A stretch of 64,000 nt of DNA from Hofstenia miamia. Lineage: Eukaryota > Xenacoelomorpha > Acoela. The DNA is taken from assembly GCA_004352715.1 (NCBI GenBank), contig SCFE01000016.1, positions 748,797 to 812,796 on the forward strand, in the 5' to 3' direction. Positions 11,501 to 23,392 of this stretch are shown here, piece after piece; the stretch's first letter is position 1, and each line of letters starts with the position of its first letter. The position numbers were made by a program, and so were the translations under genes. Under the pieces are notes generated by a model. It did not search any database, was not told the origin of the DNA, and saw nothing but the letters and a program-made list of their open reading frames with translations.

Positions 11501-13895
11501 CCCTGTGAACTTTTCTCCTGGCCCAATCTTAGATGAATGTAATCTTGAAAATTTAGCGTTTCATTATAAAGACTATTTTAAGTATATTTATTTAAACGCC
11601 AGAAGTCTGAATTCAAATAGAAATCACTTTCTTAAAATTGCAACTCAATTTGGTTAAAATTAAATTATCACTATTACAGAAACTTGGTTAAACAACGAAA
11701 TTAATCTAAATTTGTTCAATCCAGACCTGCAAGCTTGGATGTTTTTGTTAAAAATAAGGACAGTAGAGTGGAGGTCTTTTGATTATTGTACCAAAAGAGT
11801 TAAATCCAATACGAAAAAAAATCTTGAATCAGATCATTCTGTTTTGAATCTTTATGGATTTAATTTAAATCACCTACAAATTCCTCCAACATGATTTAAT
11901 TTATATTGATAATAAAAAATTTACCGATAAAAAAAGATTTTAAATCATCTAAATCACACATTTAAAGAATTAGGTAACTTCAATTTTCTTAAAATTCCTT
12001 TACCAAAACTTAAGCAATCAAATTGTAAATCTACGTTTCAATTTAGGTTATCTACCTTAAAAGAATTACAAACTCTTGTACGAAACTTAGACGTTAATAA
12101 ATCTTCAGGTTCGACTCATTTACCTTACTTCATAATTAAAAAATTTTTTTATGTGTTTGGTGAGCATTTATTATTTGCATTTAATCAATGTATAGTTGAA
12201 AACGAATTTCCGGAGATAATGAAAAAGTCAGATATAACACCTTTGTATAAAAATGAAGATCCCCTCATTGCTAAAAATTATAAGCCAATTTCAATAACGC
12301 ATCCTTTTAGTAAGCTATTTGAAAGGTTACTGCACATTCAAATCAATCAATATCTTGCATCTGAGAATATTTCATCATCCAAACAATATGGTTTTCGCGC
12401 TAAAAAACATAGTACAAATGATACAATTATTTCAATTACTGAAAAAATATCCGCTAATAAATCTCAACATAAATCCAGTTGTATAGCCCTTCTAGACTTA
12501 AGCAAAGCTTTTAATTCAATGAATTTTGAAATTCTATCGATTAAACTTAAAAATTATGGATTTCAAACAATTCAATTAAGTTAATTGTGAGTTTCTTAAA
12601 GAATAGAAAACAGCGTGTATTAATGAATAACATGAAATCTGATTACATTACAACCGATCGAGGACTACCTCAAGGCACAGTACTAGGGCCCGTTCTATTT
12701 GCAATATATGTAAATGACATTAAACATGTACACCATTGTAAAATATATCAATTTGCTGATGATACTTGCCTCATAAATACAGATAATGATGCATTTAGCG
12801 CCACAAAAAATTTAAAAATTGATATTGAAAATCTTTCTAGGTATTTCTATCCAATCAATTAAAAATTAATATTGAAAAAACTCAATTCATTATATTTTCC
12901 TCCAATGCTGTAAAAGAAAACAAACAAAATTGAATTAATTTTAAACAGTGTTCCGATAAAACAAAGAGATCATGTTACATACTTAGGTGTCGATATTGAC
13001 AAAGTTTTAAAATTCGATAAATTTCTCTTAAAAAGATACATAAAATGGCTTCTGGAGTTAGATACTTATACCACCTCAGAAATTTAGGGCCAGATTATCA
13101 CATTCAGCTATTGCATGCATTTTGCTTATCGCAACTACATTATTGTTCATTTTTATTTATGAATTTTAATACAAAAAGCCGTTATTTATTATCAAAAACT
13201 TTTAATTGGTCATTAAAAACATTAAATTTTGCAAGTAAGCATGATCATGTTGATGAATACACACTAAAGNNNNNNNNNNNNNNNNNNNNNNNNNNNNNNN
13301 NNNNNNNNNNNNNNNNNNNNNNNNNNNNNNNNNNNNNNNNNNNNNNNNNNNNNNNNNNNNNNNNNNNNNNNNNNNNNNNNNNNNNNNNNNNNNNNNNNNN
13401 NNNNNNNNNNNNNNNNNNNNNNNNNNNNNNNNNNNNNNNNAAAGTATAATATATTATCCCCGCTATATCAAGTACAATTCCATGCAGCTTCAATTTTATT
13501 TAAGTATAAATATGGCCGACAATCAATTTCTTTTCTTGATAATTACTTAAAAGTAAATCCTCGATCACGTAAGTTTATTTGTAGAAGTATTTCATATCCT
13601 AGTTTTCATCGAGGAGCCTCTAATATTTGGAATTATTTAGATAATGAGACTAGAATAGAAAAAAACTACAAAAAATTTAGAAAAAAATTAAAATGTGCAC
13701 TTTTACATCGACAAAATACAATCGGAGACACAAACATGCTAAACACATTTACTGATTTTTTACACTGAGCTCACCACATACATAGACAAACACAAATTTA
13801 TTATTATTATATATTTCATATTTAGTTTGTAGATTAATTGTAACTTTTTAGCAAATATATTGCTTTGACTCTTGTTATTATTATCATTATTATCA
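11500..13895 (+). mobile_element. CR1/Jockey-like LINE ORF2, family A, broken by gap
   Basis: The copy begins near the ORF2 N-terminus (PVNFSPGPILDECNLEN, then YLNARSLNSNRNHFLKIATQ). TETWLNNE at about 11680 is the endonuclease Glu motif, intact here. Most of the endonuclease is then lost, and from 12060 the RT follows: LPYFIIKKFFYVFGEHLL; DITPLYKNEDPL; QYGFRAKKHSTND; palm A LLDLSKAFNSMNFEIL (12153-12584); GLPQGTVLGPVLFAIYVND and FADDTCLI (12587-12862), with a frameshift between. The C-terminal region (13045-13269) runs into a 171-bp gap and resumes to a stop at about 13768. The 3' tail ends in an irregular (ATT)n tract near 13870-13908. The FADD motif is intact, the frame is not. Confidence 0.85.
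13270..13440. other. Assembly gap (171 N)
   Basis: Run of N inside the C-terminal part of the LINE ORF2. Any reading frame spanning it is artificial. Confidence 1.
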
Positions 13896-13904
13896 TTATT
13901 ATTA

Positions 13905-14950
13905 TTATGTCAGATCTCACCAGAGACGGTCGGGTCTCGCTTTCGCTCCGAAGCAATCATCTCTAACATCTCTGCTGGTGATACGTCCCCGGATGCAACT
14001 TATGCGTTTATAAAAAATAAAAAGAAAACGCCGCTTCATCCACTCTTTTCTCGTCTTAATAAAGAAAGCGCCGCTGAAGCTCTCCTGCTACTTTTCAAAA
14101 ACTCTCTCCGTTCTACATCAGACTCTGCCACTAATTCTACTCATTCACCATTCTCAGAAGAAACTCCATCATACACTTCTCTTTATGCAAAAAAAACTCC
14201 AGATCGCCTTCACCTTCCCCTCATCGATATGAATCTTTTGGACCCCATCATGCAGAAAATCGCTCACCTCAACCTCAAAATGTCCGTCAACAACACACTC
14301 ATCTCAATTCTCGTTTATCTGTAAAATCTATCAAGTCCGGAAATACCTCTGTCATCATTGGAAGCAGTATCTTGAAGTATGTCTGTTCTCACAATCTTTT
14401 TTCAAATCAAGCAACAACAATTCATTCATATCTTGGTCACAACTCTCATCAACTCTCTCAGAAGATCCAGAATTATCCTACAACGCACATCAACTCCGTC
14501 TTCATAAATACAGGCCTCATTGATGCACTCAAATCTACCGACATCAAACAATTTCAACAGAACATCAATCATCTTGTATCCATCGAAAATTCCCTCTGCA
14601 GTTCATCTATTTCCTAGAAATTACTCCAGTGTGTAAACGTTCTGCTCAACAAAAGAATCATGTCATCACTAGATTTAATAAAGCCTTATCACTCCTCTAC
14701 TAATAAATTCAATGGTATTACAATCTTCAAAAGCTTTCTGAATTCACCACGAAGTATCAACTCCAACCTCTTCGCCCGTGATGGAATCTACTTATCTCGT
14801 CAAGGAATTGCTCATATCATTTTCGTCGTAAATGGATACTTCCAACCTCGCCTAATTTCTCACTCTTCATTTCGAAATTCGAATGTCACCTACCTAAAAG
14901 CTGCCAATTTTTCAAATCATCGAATTCTTCTTCCGACCACCTTCATCTGA
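13905..14950 (+). mobile_element. CR1-type LINE ORF1 remnant with SGNH/esterase-like domain
   Basis: Three frames (13872-14324, 14372-14617, 14660-14950) read successively as one degraded protein. TSVIIGSSILKYV near 14345 corresponds to the 'GDS' block, INSVFINTGLIDALKSTDIK to the 'GxND' block, and LFARDGIYLSRQGIAHI near 14770 to the 'DGxHLS..G' block of the SGNH-hydrolase/esterase domain. That domain is found in ORF1 of many CR1-clade LINEs. The catalytic Ser motif is preserved only loosely and the frame is broken by stops near 14322 and 14617. The base composition (C-rich coding strand) resembles the family D fragment at 10.4 kb more than the AT-rich ORF2 that follows at 14957. Confidence 0.6.
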
Positions 14951-15978
14951 ATTATCATGAAAATGTACAGAAAAAAGGTAAATTTTACTATATATTATTT
15001 AGTTATCTATGTAATGTTACAAAATGTACCTCTATATTATATAAATCCACATCTACATGCTTCAAAACATCCAGATTTAACACATTATGCATATACAGTT
15101 AAATTCAGTACCCTTCTTCTTAATCACCTCAATAACTATTTTTATTTCATAAGATTACCTCTTTCAAGAGACATTAAACGTAACCCACGACCAATTCTAG
15201 AAGAATCGCAAATAGAAAATAAACTAAAAAATTACTGTAATAACTATATAAATTGGTATATCTCAAAGATAGAAGTCTTAATTCAAATAGAAATGATTTT
15301 CTAAACTTAATTAATAAGATAGGATAAAACGCAATATTCTTAATTACCGAAACTTGATTACAGCATAACGCTGATCGTAATTTGTTTAATCCTGACCGAC
15401 ATTATTATGACATTTTCATAAAAACCGATTAGGTAAAGGTGGCGGGCTCATGGTTCTAGCTCCAAAATGTTTAAAACCGGTACGTAAATTAGAATATGAA
15501 TTAAAACACGATATATTTGAATCACTCTGAATATAAATTATATCATTTGAAAATAAATGGCATAAAGAACTGATTAATATCATATACAATCCCAATAAGA
15601 ATTATAATATTGACTATTTAAAATTTAAGGCACATCCAATTTCCGAAATAAGTGATCTCTTCTATTCTATAAATATATTTGGTGACTTTAATATAAATTA
15701 TTTCAATAATCTTGAAAAAATCGTTAAATGAATTTTGTGCAACATACGATAAATACTGACTGCCCTACACGACAGCAATTTAATTGATTACTTCCTAATA
15801 AATTCAGACTTAGTTTTCGAATCCTTCATGTTTGAATCATTCAGTGACCATGCTCTTTGCACATATATAAGTAATATAACTACCAAAGCCAATAAATTTA
15901 AAATAATTTATGCAAGAGATTATCTAAATTATTCAGAGGAAATAATGCCAATACTTTTGAAAAATATATCGTTCAACT

Positions 15979-16062
15979 CAGAGTTGGAACCGGCCGGAAA
16001 TTTTAAGGCCGGGGCCGGTAGTTGGCCGGCAACAGCTAAATTTGCAAAGCAGTTAATAAAGC
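15979..16062. mobile_element. hAT-like terminal inverted repeat, left end (right end in gap)
   Basis: CAGAGTTGGAACCGGCCGGA begins at 15979, followed by GGCCGGGGCCGGTAGTTGGC, within a LINE frame that is otherwise very AT-rich. CAGAGTTGG fits the hAT terminal consensus. The putative 8-bp target sequence is GTTCAACT (15971-15978). The LINE coding sequence resumes just after the gap (about 16965), so the insert and its right terminus are largely within the N run. Its size is at most about 0.98 kb if the gap length is real. Confidence 0.6.
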
Positions 16063-16958
16063 NNNNNNNNNNNNNNNNNNNNNNNNNNNNNNNNNNNNNN
16101 NNNNNNNNNNNNNNNNNNNNNNNNNNNNNNNNNNNNNNNNNNNNNNNNNNNNNNNNNNNNNNNNNNNNNNNNNNNNNNNNNNNNNNNNNNNNNNNNNNNN
16201 NNNNNNNNNNNNNNNNNNNNNNNNNNNNNNNNNNNNNNNNNNNNNNNNNNNNNNNNNNNNNNNNNNNNNNNNNNNNNNNNNNNNNNNNNNNNNNNNNNNN
16301 NNNNNNNNNNNNNNNNNNNNNNNNNNNNNNNNNNNNNNNNNNNNNNNNNNNNNNNNNNNNNNNNNNNNNNNNNNNNNNNNNNNNNNNNNNNNNNNNNNNN
16401 NNNNNNNNNNNNNNNNNNNNNNNNNNNNNNNNNNNNNNNNNNNNNNNNNNNNNNNNNNNNNNNNNNNNNNNNNNNNNNNNNNNNNNNNNNNNNNNNNNNN
16501 NNNNNNNNNNNNNNNNNNNNNNNNNNNNNNNNNNNNNNNNNNNNNNNNNNNNNNNNNNNNNNNNNNNNNNNNNNNNNNNNNNNNNNNNNNNNNNNNNNNN
16601 NNNNNNNNNNNNNNNNNNNNNNNNNNNNNNNNNNNNNNNNNNNNNNNNNNNNNNNNNNNNNNNNNNNNNNNNNNNNNNNNNNNNNNNNNNNNNNNNNNNN
16701 NNNNNNNNNNNNNNNNNNNNNNNNNNNNNNNNNNNNNNNNNNNNNNNNNNNNNNNNNNNNNNNNNNNNNNNNNNNNNNNNNNNNNNNNNNNNNNNNNNNN
16801 NNNNNNNNNNNNNNNNNNNNNNNNNNNNNNNNNNNNNNNNNNNNNNNNNNNNNNNNNNNNNNNNNNNNNNNNNNNNNNNNNNNNNNNNNNNNNNNNNNNN
16901 NNNNNNNNNNNNNNNNNNNNNNNNNNNNNNNNNNNNNNNNNNNNNNNNNNNNNNNNNN
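16063..16958. other. Assembly gap (896 N)
   Basis: Run of N. It probably fails to assemble because it holds a multi-copy hAT-like element. Confidence 1.
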
Positions 16959-17892
16959 CCGCAAAGTAAAATTAAATGCGCGCAAATTTGCTTTATTAAA
17001 TGCCGACGATAGTGATATACATGAACTAGTAAGTATTAAAAGAAAATTGTTTGATCTTGCACAAACCGAACCAACAACAACTAATTGGACTAATTGCAAA
17101 AAATCAAAGAGGATTATTAAACAATTAAGAAATAAAAATCTGACTTAAAACAAAAATGGTTCTTCAATAAACTAAATAATAATAAATGCAAATGAACTAC
17201 AAACCTTTCTGTAAAATTAACCAGCAGGACTCTTTTGCATTAAATTTCTTCTTAACTTTATTATTAAACGTCATTTTCATATCTTTAGTGAACATGTACT
17301 ATTTGCATTTTACCAATACATTTTTGTGATAATGAATTCCCAGATATATAGAAATCTGACATAAGCCCTATATATAAAAAAGGCGACCCTCTAAATGCAC
17401 AAAATTATAGGCCCATTTGCATTGGCCATCCCTTTAGTAAACTATTTGAAAAATTATTAAATAATCAACTAAATGCATATTTGATATCTGAAAATATTCT
17501 TTCAAAAAAAAATTTGGTTTTCGAAATGGTTATAGCACTCAAGATGCAATTTTATCAATATCAGAACAAATAAAATCTAATTTAACCCTAAACAAATGCA
17601 GTTGTGTTGAACCCCTAGATTTGAGCAAAGCTTTTAACTCAATGAATTTTGACATATTAAGGGACAAATTAATTATAACTTTGATAACAAATCTGTTAAC
17701 TTAATAATGACTTTCCTTAAAAATCGACAGCAAAGAGTAATACTTAATGGTAAAAAATCAAATTATATTATGACGGACCGTGGGGTTCCACAAGGCACAG
17801 TTCTCGGACCTATTCTACTTGCAACATACGTTAATGACATAACTGAACAGGTAAAAAACAGTAAAATTTATCAATGTACAGATGATATGTTA

Positions 17893-19982
17893 AAGTCCCA
17901 CAGTATCTTATCCTTCTCATTTTCTATGACGCCCTGTGCTCATACCACTTGTCTCCTGTTTCTAACCAATGCTGCCTGCTCAATTTCCCACATTGTCATG
18001 CCTGGACTTATACTCATTCTGCGCCAACTTCTCACACCCTGCTATCAAATGATCTACTGTCTCTGCTTCTTTCTTAGATAGCCTACACTTATCACTTACT
18101 TCTACTCTTCTGTCTATATGCTTCTTCACCCAGTTTGTTCTTATTGCTTGCTCCTGTGCTGCCATTATTAGTGCTTCTGTTTCTCTTTTTAGTCCTGCCT
18201 TCTTTTACCACTTGCTGCTCTCTTCTCTGTCACACATTTCTGTGTTCCTCCAGTATGCTCCATTCATTGCCTTCTGCCTATACCTTGTTTGTCTCTGATT
18301 CCATCCTACTCTAGCATACCTTCTTTCCTTCCCTCTCAGTTCTTATCTTCCTTAACTCCTTAGTGACCTCCAGTACGGACCCCTTAGGTTGCTCTTCTAC
18401 ATATTCCTTTAGCCCTAGTGCTTCTGCTTCTACAGTTTCCTCTACACTTAGCAGTCCTTCCCCTCCCTTATGCTTTGCCATGCACAGCCTATCTACATCT
18501 CCATTTAAGTTGAATGCTAAGCTGTCTTCCTGGAATATGCCTCGCCTAAAGCTCAACCTGTGTCAGTCTATCTCAGTCTGCCACTTTCCCATCTCCCTAT
18601 CTAGAAACTCAACCCATTTCCTTGAAACGCCATTGGCTTCGAACGCCTCTAACGTCCTCAATACCCACCTATGTGATATGCTGTCATATGCCTTGATGTA
18701 GTTTATCCATGCCATTGCTAAGTTTGTCTTCTTTCTTCTACAATTCTCCACCACTGCCTGGTCTATCAACAACTGATCTTTGCATCCTCTTGTCTTTGTC
18801 CTACATCCCTTCTGCTCCTCTGGTATCAACCTGTTCTGTTCTAAGTAACATGCCAGCCTACTTGAAATCACAGAAGTTAGCAATTTCCAAGTTGTTGGCA
18901 GACATGCTATTGGCCTGAAGTTGCTTGCCTCGCTACCTTTCTTTGGGTCCTTCTGTATCAGAAATGTCCTTCCCACTACCATCCACTCTGGACACCCACT
19001 CACCACACACTCCTCCAATGCTACTGCTAGTCTCTCATGAACACTTGTGAACTTCTTCAGCCAATAACCATGAACCTCATCTCTGTATGGCGCTTTCCAG
19101 TTCTTCATCTTCTTTAGAGCCTCCTTCAGCTTTGCAGTTGTGATTACATCTTCTTGCCTGAATTCCTTCTGCATCTGTACACTTTCTATCTCTGGTCCCG
19201 CACTTCCCCATATATTCTCCCACAACCTTACTGCGTCCTCGCCTGCTTTAGCTGTCGCCTTTTCTCCTGCATCAAGTTCTTTGTAGAATCTTCCTTCTTG
19301 GGTCTCAAACTTCATATTGTCTCTTGCCTGCTTTGCCCTTGCCCTATATTTTCTGTTTCTCAGCTTCTGCAACTAATCTCTGCTTAAGCTCTTCTCTTGC
19401 AGTTTCTATAGTCTTCCCCTTACCTACCCTGCACCTGTCCTGTATTGCCTTACTTGTCCTGATCTTCCCTATTTGCTGCCTAATCTTTGCCACTTTATTC
19501 TCAATTCTGCCTCCCTTATCTTCTTGTCGTCTTTTCTTCTTCATGTCTATGCCTACATTCTTCAGCATCTATCGTTTCTAATACTTTGTTAAATTTTGCT
19601 GTCTCTACTGCTAACTTGCTTCTCTTAATGCCTCTTGGTATTGGCAACCTACTTCTGTCTTCCATTTCTTTTTTCATCCTTTCCTTCATTGCTGCCGCTG
19701 TTTCTGCAGCGGTTTCTGCTGTTTCTAACACTACATCTGCCACTTCATTTTCCTTTTGCTTCATCTGTTCAGCTCTTCTTTTTCCTTTATTCTCATCAAT
19801 CCTCAACTTTCTGACCTGCAAGCCTCTGCTCTGTAACTTCTAATCCCGTTCCTGCATTCCTCCATTCTTCCAACATTCGCTTCCTGTAACCCCTCTCATC
19901 TGGTCTGCTTTTGCTGTAGCACTCCAATGCTATTCTGTTCTGCTCATCTGTCCATTTATACCGTCATCCATTGGTCTGTGTG
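17893..19982 (-). mobile_element. R2/R4-like (REL-endonuclease type) LINE, internally deleted
   Basis: Read on the minus strand. The N-terminal part (19980-19850) has RIALECYSKSRPDERGYRKR and TEQRLAGQ, the Myb-like region of this LINE class. Next is a Lys/Glu-rich coiled coil (19821-19344, frame-shifted). The RT region (19372-18563) has LKEALKKMKNWKAPYRDEVH, SNFRPIACLPTTWKLLTS, QKGCRTKTRGCKDQLLIDQA and palm A as MAWINYIKAYDSISHRWV. The usual WIDY is WINY, so the first catalytic Asp is lost. After RRGIFQEDSLAFNL (about 18510) the frame jumps to GDVDRLCMAKHKGGEGLLSV, deleting the C-motif part of the palm. The C-terminus (18165-17980) has MAAQEQAIRTNWVKKHID, then CRLSKKEAETVDHLIAGCEK (Cys/His finger). 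It ends at 17893 against the plus-strand LINE. Confidence 0.85.
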
Positions 19983-19992
19983 NNNNNNNNNN
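19983..19992. other. Assembly gap (10 N)
   Basis: Short N run at the 5' edge of the R2/R4-like LINE. Probably an arbitrary-length gap. Confidence 1.
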
Positions 19993-20076
19993 ATATTTAG
20001 GCTTCTAAAACTACGCTGTAAAGATTTTCTGTAAAGCACTCAAATGGGGTGAAGGAAAATAACACTATGTTGACCA

Positions 20077-20628
20077 ACACTATTACTATTATTATCATTA
20101 TTTCATTTCTTCTCATAGCTTCATTCTGGTATCCCTCTCAGCTCGGGGAACTCACCAGTTCCCAGGGAGTCTGAGAGATTTCCTCAGGACTCTTAACCTT
20201 ATCCTGCACTTCCCCATATATTCTCCCAGAACCTTACTGCGTCTTCGCCTGCTTTAGCTGTAGCCTTTTCTCCTGCATCAAGTTCTTTGTAGAATCTTCC
20301 TTCTTGGGTCTCAAACTTCATATTGTCTCTTGCCTGCTTTGCCCTTGCCCTATATTTTCTGTTTCTCAGCTTCTGCAACTAATCTCTGCTTAAGCTCTTC
20401 TCTTGCAGTTTCTATAGTCTTCCCCTTACCTACCCTGCACCTGTCCTGTATTGCCTTACTTATTCTGATCTTCCCTAATTGCTGCCTAATCTTTGCTACT
20501 TATTATCCACTTGACCCGTTATCCATTGGCCTGTGTGGATCATATACTGCCGCTTTTCGAACCCACACCCGATTGTGGAGTCCGCCTGTTGACCGGAAAT
20601 TCTTTTCAACCTCTGAGCATTTAAAGCC

Positions 20629-20629
<1 letters not shown>
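20077..20629 (-). mobile_element. Second, doubly deleted copy of the R2/R4-like LINE
   Basis: On the minus strand the 5' part is 20629-20517 (5' UTR with CACACAGGCCAATGGATAAC). A deletion follows, then 20505-20207, which is about 98 percent identical by eye to 19499-19201 of the neighbouring copy (coiled coil to start of RT linker). After a second deletion come the 3' UTR (20206-20104) and a (AAT)n-like tail at 20103-20077. The near-identity of the shared block against the heavy internal loss shows that the deletions are recent or occurred during insertion. Confidence 0.75.

Positions 20630-20684
<55 letters not shown>
20630..20684. repeat. (ATT)n microsatellite
   Basis: About 18 perfect ATT units between the 5' end of the minus-strand LINE copy and the sequence into which the hAT element inserted. 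Tracts of this type form the 3' tails of several LINEs in this window. Confidence 0.95.
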
Positions 20685-20685
<1 letters not shown>

Positions 20686-21696
20686 TCAATTGTCTTGACT
20701 GCTCATTGTAAGTAGAGTCTCTTTCCCGGGAAGTTATGAATGAGATTTCCCGGGAAAACTCGGGAAGAAAGGGTACGGAACTTCTCGAGATTTCCTGGAA
20801 AATCTCCAGAAATTTAATTCCTAAATAATAGTTTGATGTCCTCATAATTGTAAAACATTCACGCGAGTGTCTGTCATTAACAGTTTTTACATTTGTTTCA
20901 GAGCATTAACAGTGTTTATCTTTGTTTCTGATCTAAACCTATTTTTACTTCTAAAATATGCAACAAGTATTCGCCTCCGCCTCTTGCTTTGCTGATTGAA
21001 GTTCCCAGATCAAGTGTTTGCTTTAAAAAATGAACATATATTAAATAGTGGATTGCAATTGGGTACTACTGATATAACTGGGCCAATTTCATTTTCTACT
21101 GAATCACTGTTCCATTCATTCCTTTTGCGTTAACTGGGTCATAGTCACAGGGTCTCAAAAATTTACCACTGCCATATTGCCATTTTCAGCCAGTATTAAG
21201 CCACCATTTGTTCCTAGTGTTTATTGGCAGTAAGTTAATTCGACAAAAAACTGTAATATAGTTTTACAGTGTATTGATTTTCAACTAACATTTGTTATTG
21301 CAAAATTCAGAGTTCAGAGAGGAATTTGTGTCCGAATTTTTTAAAATAATTATATTAATAACCAAACCAAGAATGTGGAAATGATAGGCTTCCATCCTTA
21401 ATATGTTTCTGAAAAAAAACGTATACAAATATAAGTCAATGAACTCTCATAATTGAAGAGTTTTCGTAATGTGTTATGCTAGATTTGATTTCAAAAGGAA
21501 ATGGAGGTAAAATGAAACAATTTATTTTCAAAATAATTTTGCACCTACACTACAAAATTCATCCACTAGAGGGCTAACACATCTTAAATTAAATTTCGTG
21601 TAATGATGTCAAATTCTAGTTCTAGATCCTTAGTGTGGCAGCATTTCGATAAGAACGAACTTGAGGACAGTGCAACATGCAATCAGTGTAATAGTA

Positions 21697-23392
21697 CAGT
21701 CTGGCACAAAATTTTCTGAACACCTTAATTAGACATCATGTTGACCTTCAGTTCAAAGCAACAGTTTTGATAACAATTGATTTTTTTAAAATATTTAAAA
21801 TAAATACATTATGCATGCTGCATAAAACTAATTTCTTGTGAGTAATCATCTAAATGTTTAAAAAACTGTTTATTTAAATTGAATTCAAGATTTTGATTGC
21901 ACAAAAGTTTCTGAACATTTTTAAATAATTCATTCCCATTTGTTAATTACAATTGTTGAAATTGGAATTTTGAATTTTTCAGCCAATCAACACACATTAT
22001 ATGTAATATAATGCATCATAATTACATTTTGTTTATTTCAATTTGTTTGTGTCTTGGTCTATACCTTATTTTCAAATGCGTCCATCAAAAAATTTGTCCA
22101 GTGAAGAAAGGCGACTAATTTGTCTTTTACATGAAAAAGAAAAGAAATCTTATTGTGAAATTGGAAAAACGATTGGATGTACTATTGCTATTGTAAAAAA
22201 CACTATTCACAATTACAGAGAATTTTGTAGTTTCAAGGAAATAAGGCCTGAAAGACCAAAAAAGACTACTGGGAGAATTCAATGACCAATCAAAAGGCTG
22301 GCATTAGCGAAAAGCAGACTTTCAAATCGCACATTAGCAGCCCAAATTAATGCTTAAAAATCAGAAGGACAATCAATTTCTCGAATGACAGTTTCAAGGT
22401 GTTTGAAAGAACTGGGAGTTAATTCTATTAAAGCAGTTAAGAAACCTGCACTAAGTGCAAAAAATCAAAAGAAACTTCTAACATTTGCAAGCTTTTGTCA
22501 ACAAAACACAATACCAAGTGGATAGAATCGTTTTTTCTGATGAAACTAAAGTTGAACTTCAGAGAAATTATAGTGTACAATGAGTGCGCAAATTAAATAG
22601 TGAAAAATTTAAACACGACTTGATTCATCAAAAGTATAAAAGTGTGACATATATTATGGCCTGTATTACATTAAAGGAGTTGGCCACCTAGAAATAATCA
22701 ATGGAACAGTGAATAGTATGAAATACATTGAAATCTTAAAAAAAGGACTTTTCCTAAAAGTGGATAAATATGATTTAAGACCATTTCTTTTTCAAGATGA
22801 CAATGCCCTTGTCATCACTCTAAAATTGTTTGCAAATTCTTCTCTAAGAATCAAATAAATGCAACATTGGAATGACCACTAACAGTCCCCAGATCTTTAT
22901 ATCATTGAAAATTGTTGGATAGAGTTGAAAAGAAGAATATTAGCAATACAACCTTCAACAAAAGCTGAATTTGAAGCAGCAATTGTAACTGCTTGAAATA
23001 ATATTGACACTTCTTATATTCATGCACTTTATGCATCATTCACCAAGCACATGCAACAGTGCATTGAGTGAAAAGCATTGTGGACTGATTATTAACTTTT
23101 TTGTAACAGAGCATTCATTTTTAGCAAAGTATATTTAGTTAGTTTTCAAATATATTTCTTCATATTTCAGTGTTCAGAAACTTTTGTGCAATTGAAATTA
23201 AGAATCCTTTCAAAATTTGAATGTCGTGGAGAACGCATATTGATGTTAGACGTTTATCATTATAAATTTTTATATTAAATCACTACTTGTAATTAATAAG
23301 CATTAGGAACTAGAAAAAATTTTATTTGCATAAATGAATATTTCAATCATTTTTTGAAATTGTGAGTGTTCAGAAACTTTTGTGCCAGACTG
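21697..23392 (+). mobile_element. Tc1-type transposon B with IR/DR termini, nested in the hAT
   Basis: Flanked by TA on both sides (21695-21696 and 23393-23394). The ends are CAGTCTGGCACAAAATTTTC at 21697 and its inverted partner CAGTCTGGCACAAAAGTTTC ending at 23392. Inner copies, TTGCACAAAAGTTTCTGAAC near 21897 and its inverse near 23170-23190, give two repeats per end, the IR/DR arrangement known from Sleeping Beauty-like Tc1 elements. Removing the element restores a continuous BED-finger frame in the host hAT transposase, so the boundaries are secure. Confidence 0.95.
22043..23071 (+). pseudogene. Tc1-type transposase (DDE), transposon B
   Basis: The likely start is the Met at 22076 (MRPSKNLSSEERRLICLLHE), followed by a helix-turn-helix (YCEIGKTIGCTIAIVKNTIH). 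After a stop at 22285 the protein continues as a second HTH (TLAAQINA; SRMTVSRCLKELGV). The catalytic core follows in several frames: DRIVFSDETKVEL near 22520 (first Asp), FLFQDDNALVI near 22795 (second Asp; family QDNAPCH) and QSPDLYIIENCWIELKRR near 22885 (third acidic residue in the IEN block; family SPDLNPIEN). It ends at QCIE-stop, 23071. About six stops or frameshifts break it. Family length is about 340 residues, matching the 22076-23071 span. Confidence 0.88.

Larger units (their letters stand above)
14951..17892 (+). mobile_element. CR1/Jockey-like LINE ORF2, family A, interrupted by hAT-like end and gap
   Basis: The N-terminus reads RLPLSRDIKRNPRPILEESQ, a degenerate form of the 'GD(V/I)ExNPGP' leader that precedes many CR1 ORF2s. 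Endonuclease blocks follow in several frames: GGGLMVLAPK near 15440, a GDFNIN block near 15675 and FSDHALCTY near 15840. At 15979 the frame is cut by a GC-rich transposon terminus that runs into an 896-bp gap. After the gap come linker sequence (LNARKFALLNADDSDIHEL), pre-RT blocks (17270-17460), palm A LDLSKAFNSMNFD near 17620, and GVPQGTVLGPILLATYVND (17707-17880). The C motif appears as YQCTDD, and the copy stops exactly there, where the minus-strand R2/R4-like LINE begins. Many stops; dead. Confidence 0.8.

Noticed and set aside
16053-17099. Long open frames on both strands
   Set aside because: They exist only because the N run carries no stop codons; the same holds for frames across 13270-13440 and 46573-47275.
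17980-19843. Several plus-strand open frames rich in Ser, Leu and Cys
   Set aside because: They are the antisense shadow of the minus-strand R2/R4-like LINE, whose Lys/Glu-rich coding gives Ser/Phe/Leu-rich reverse frames.
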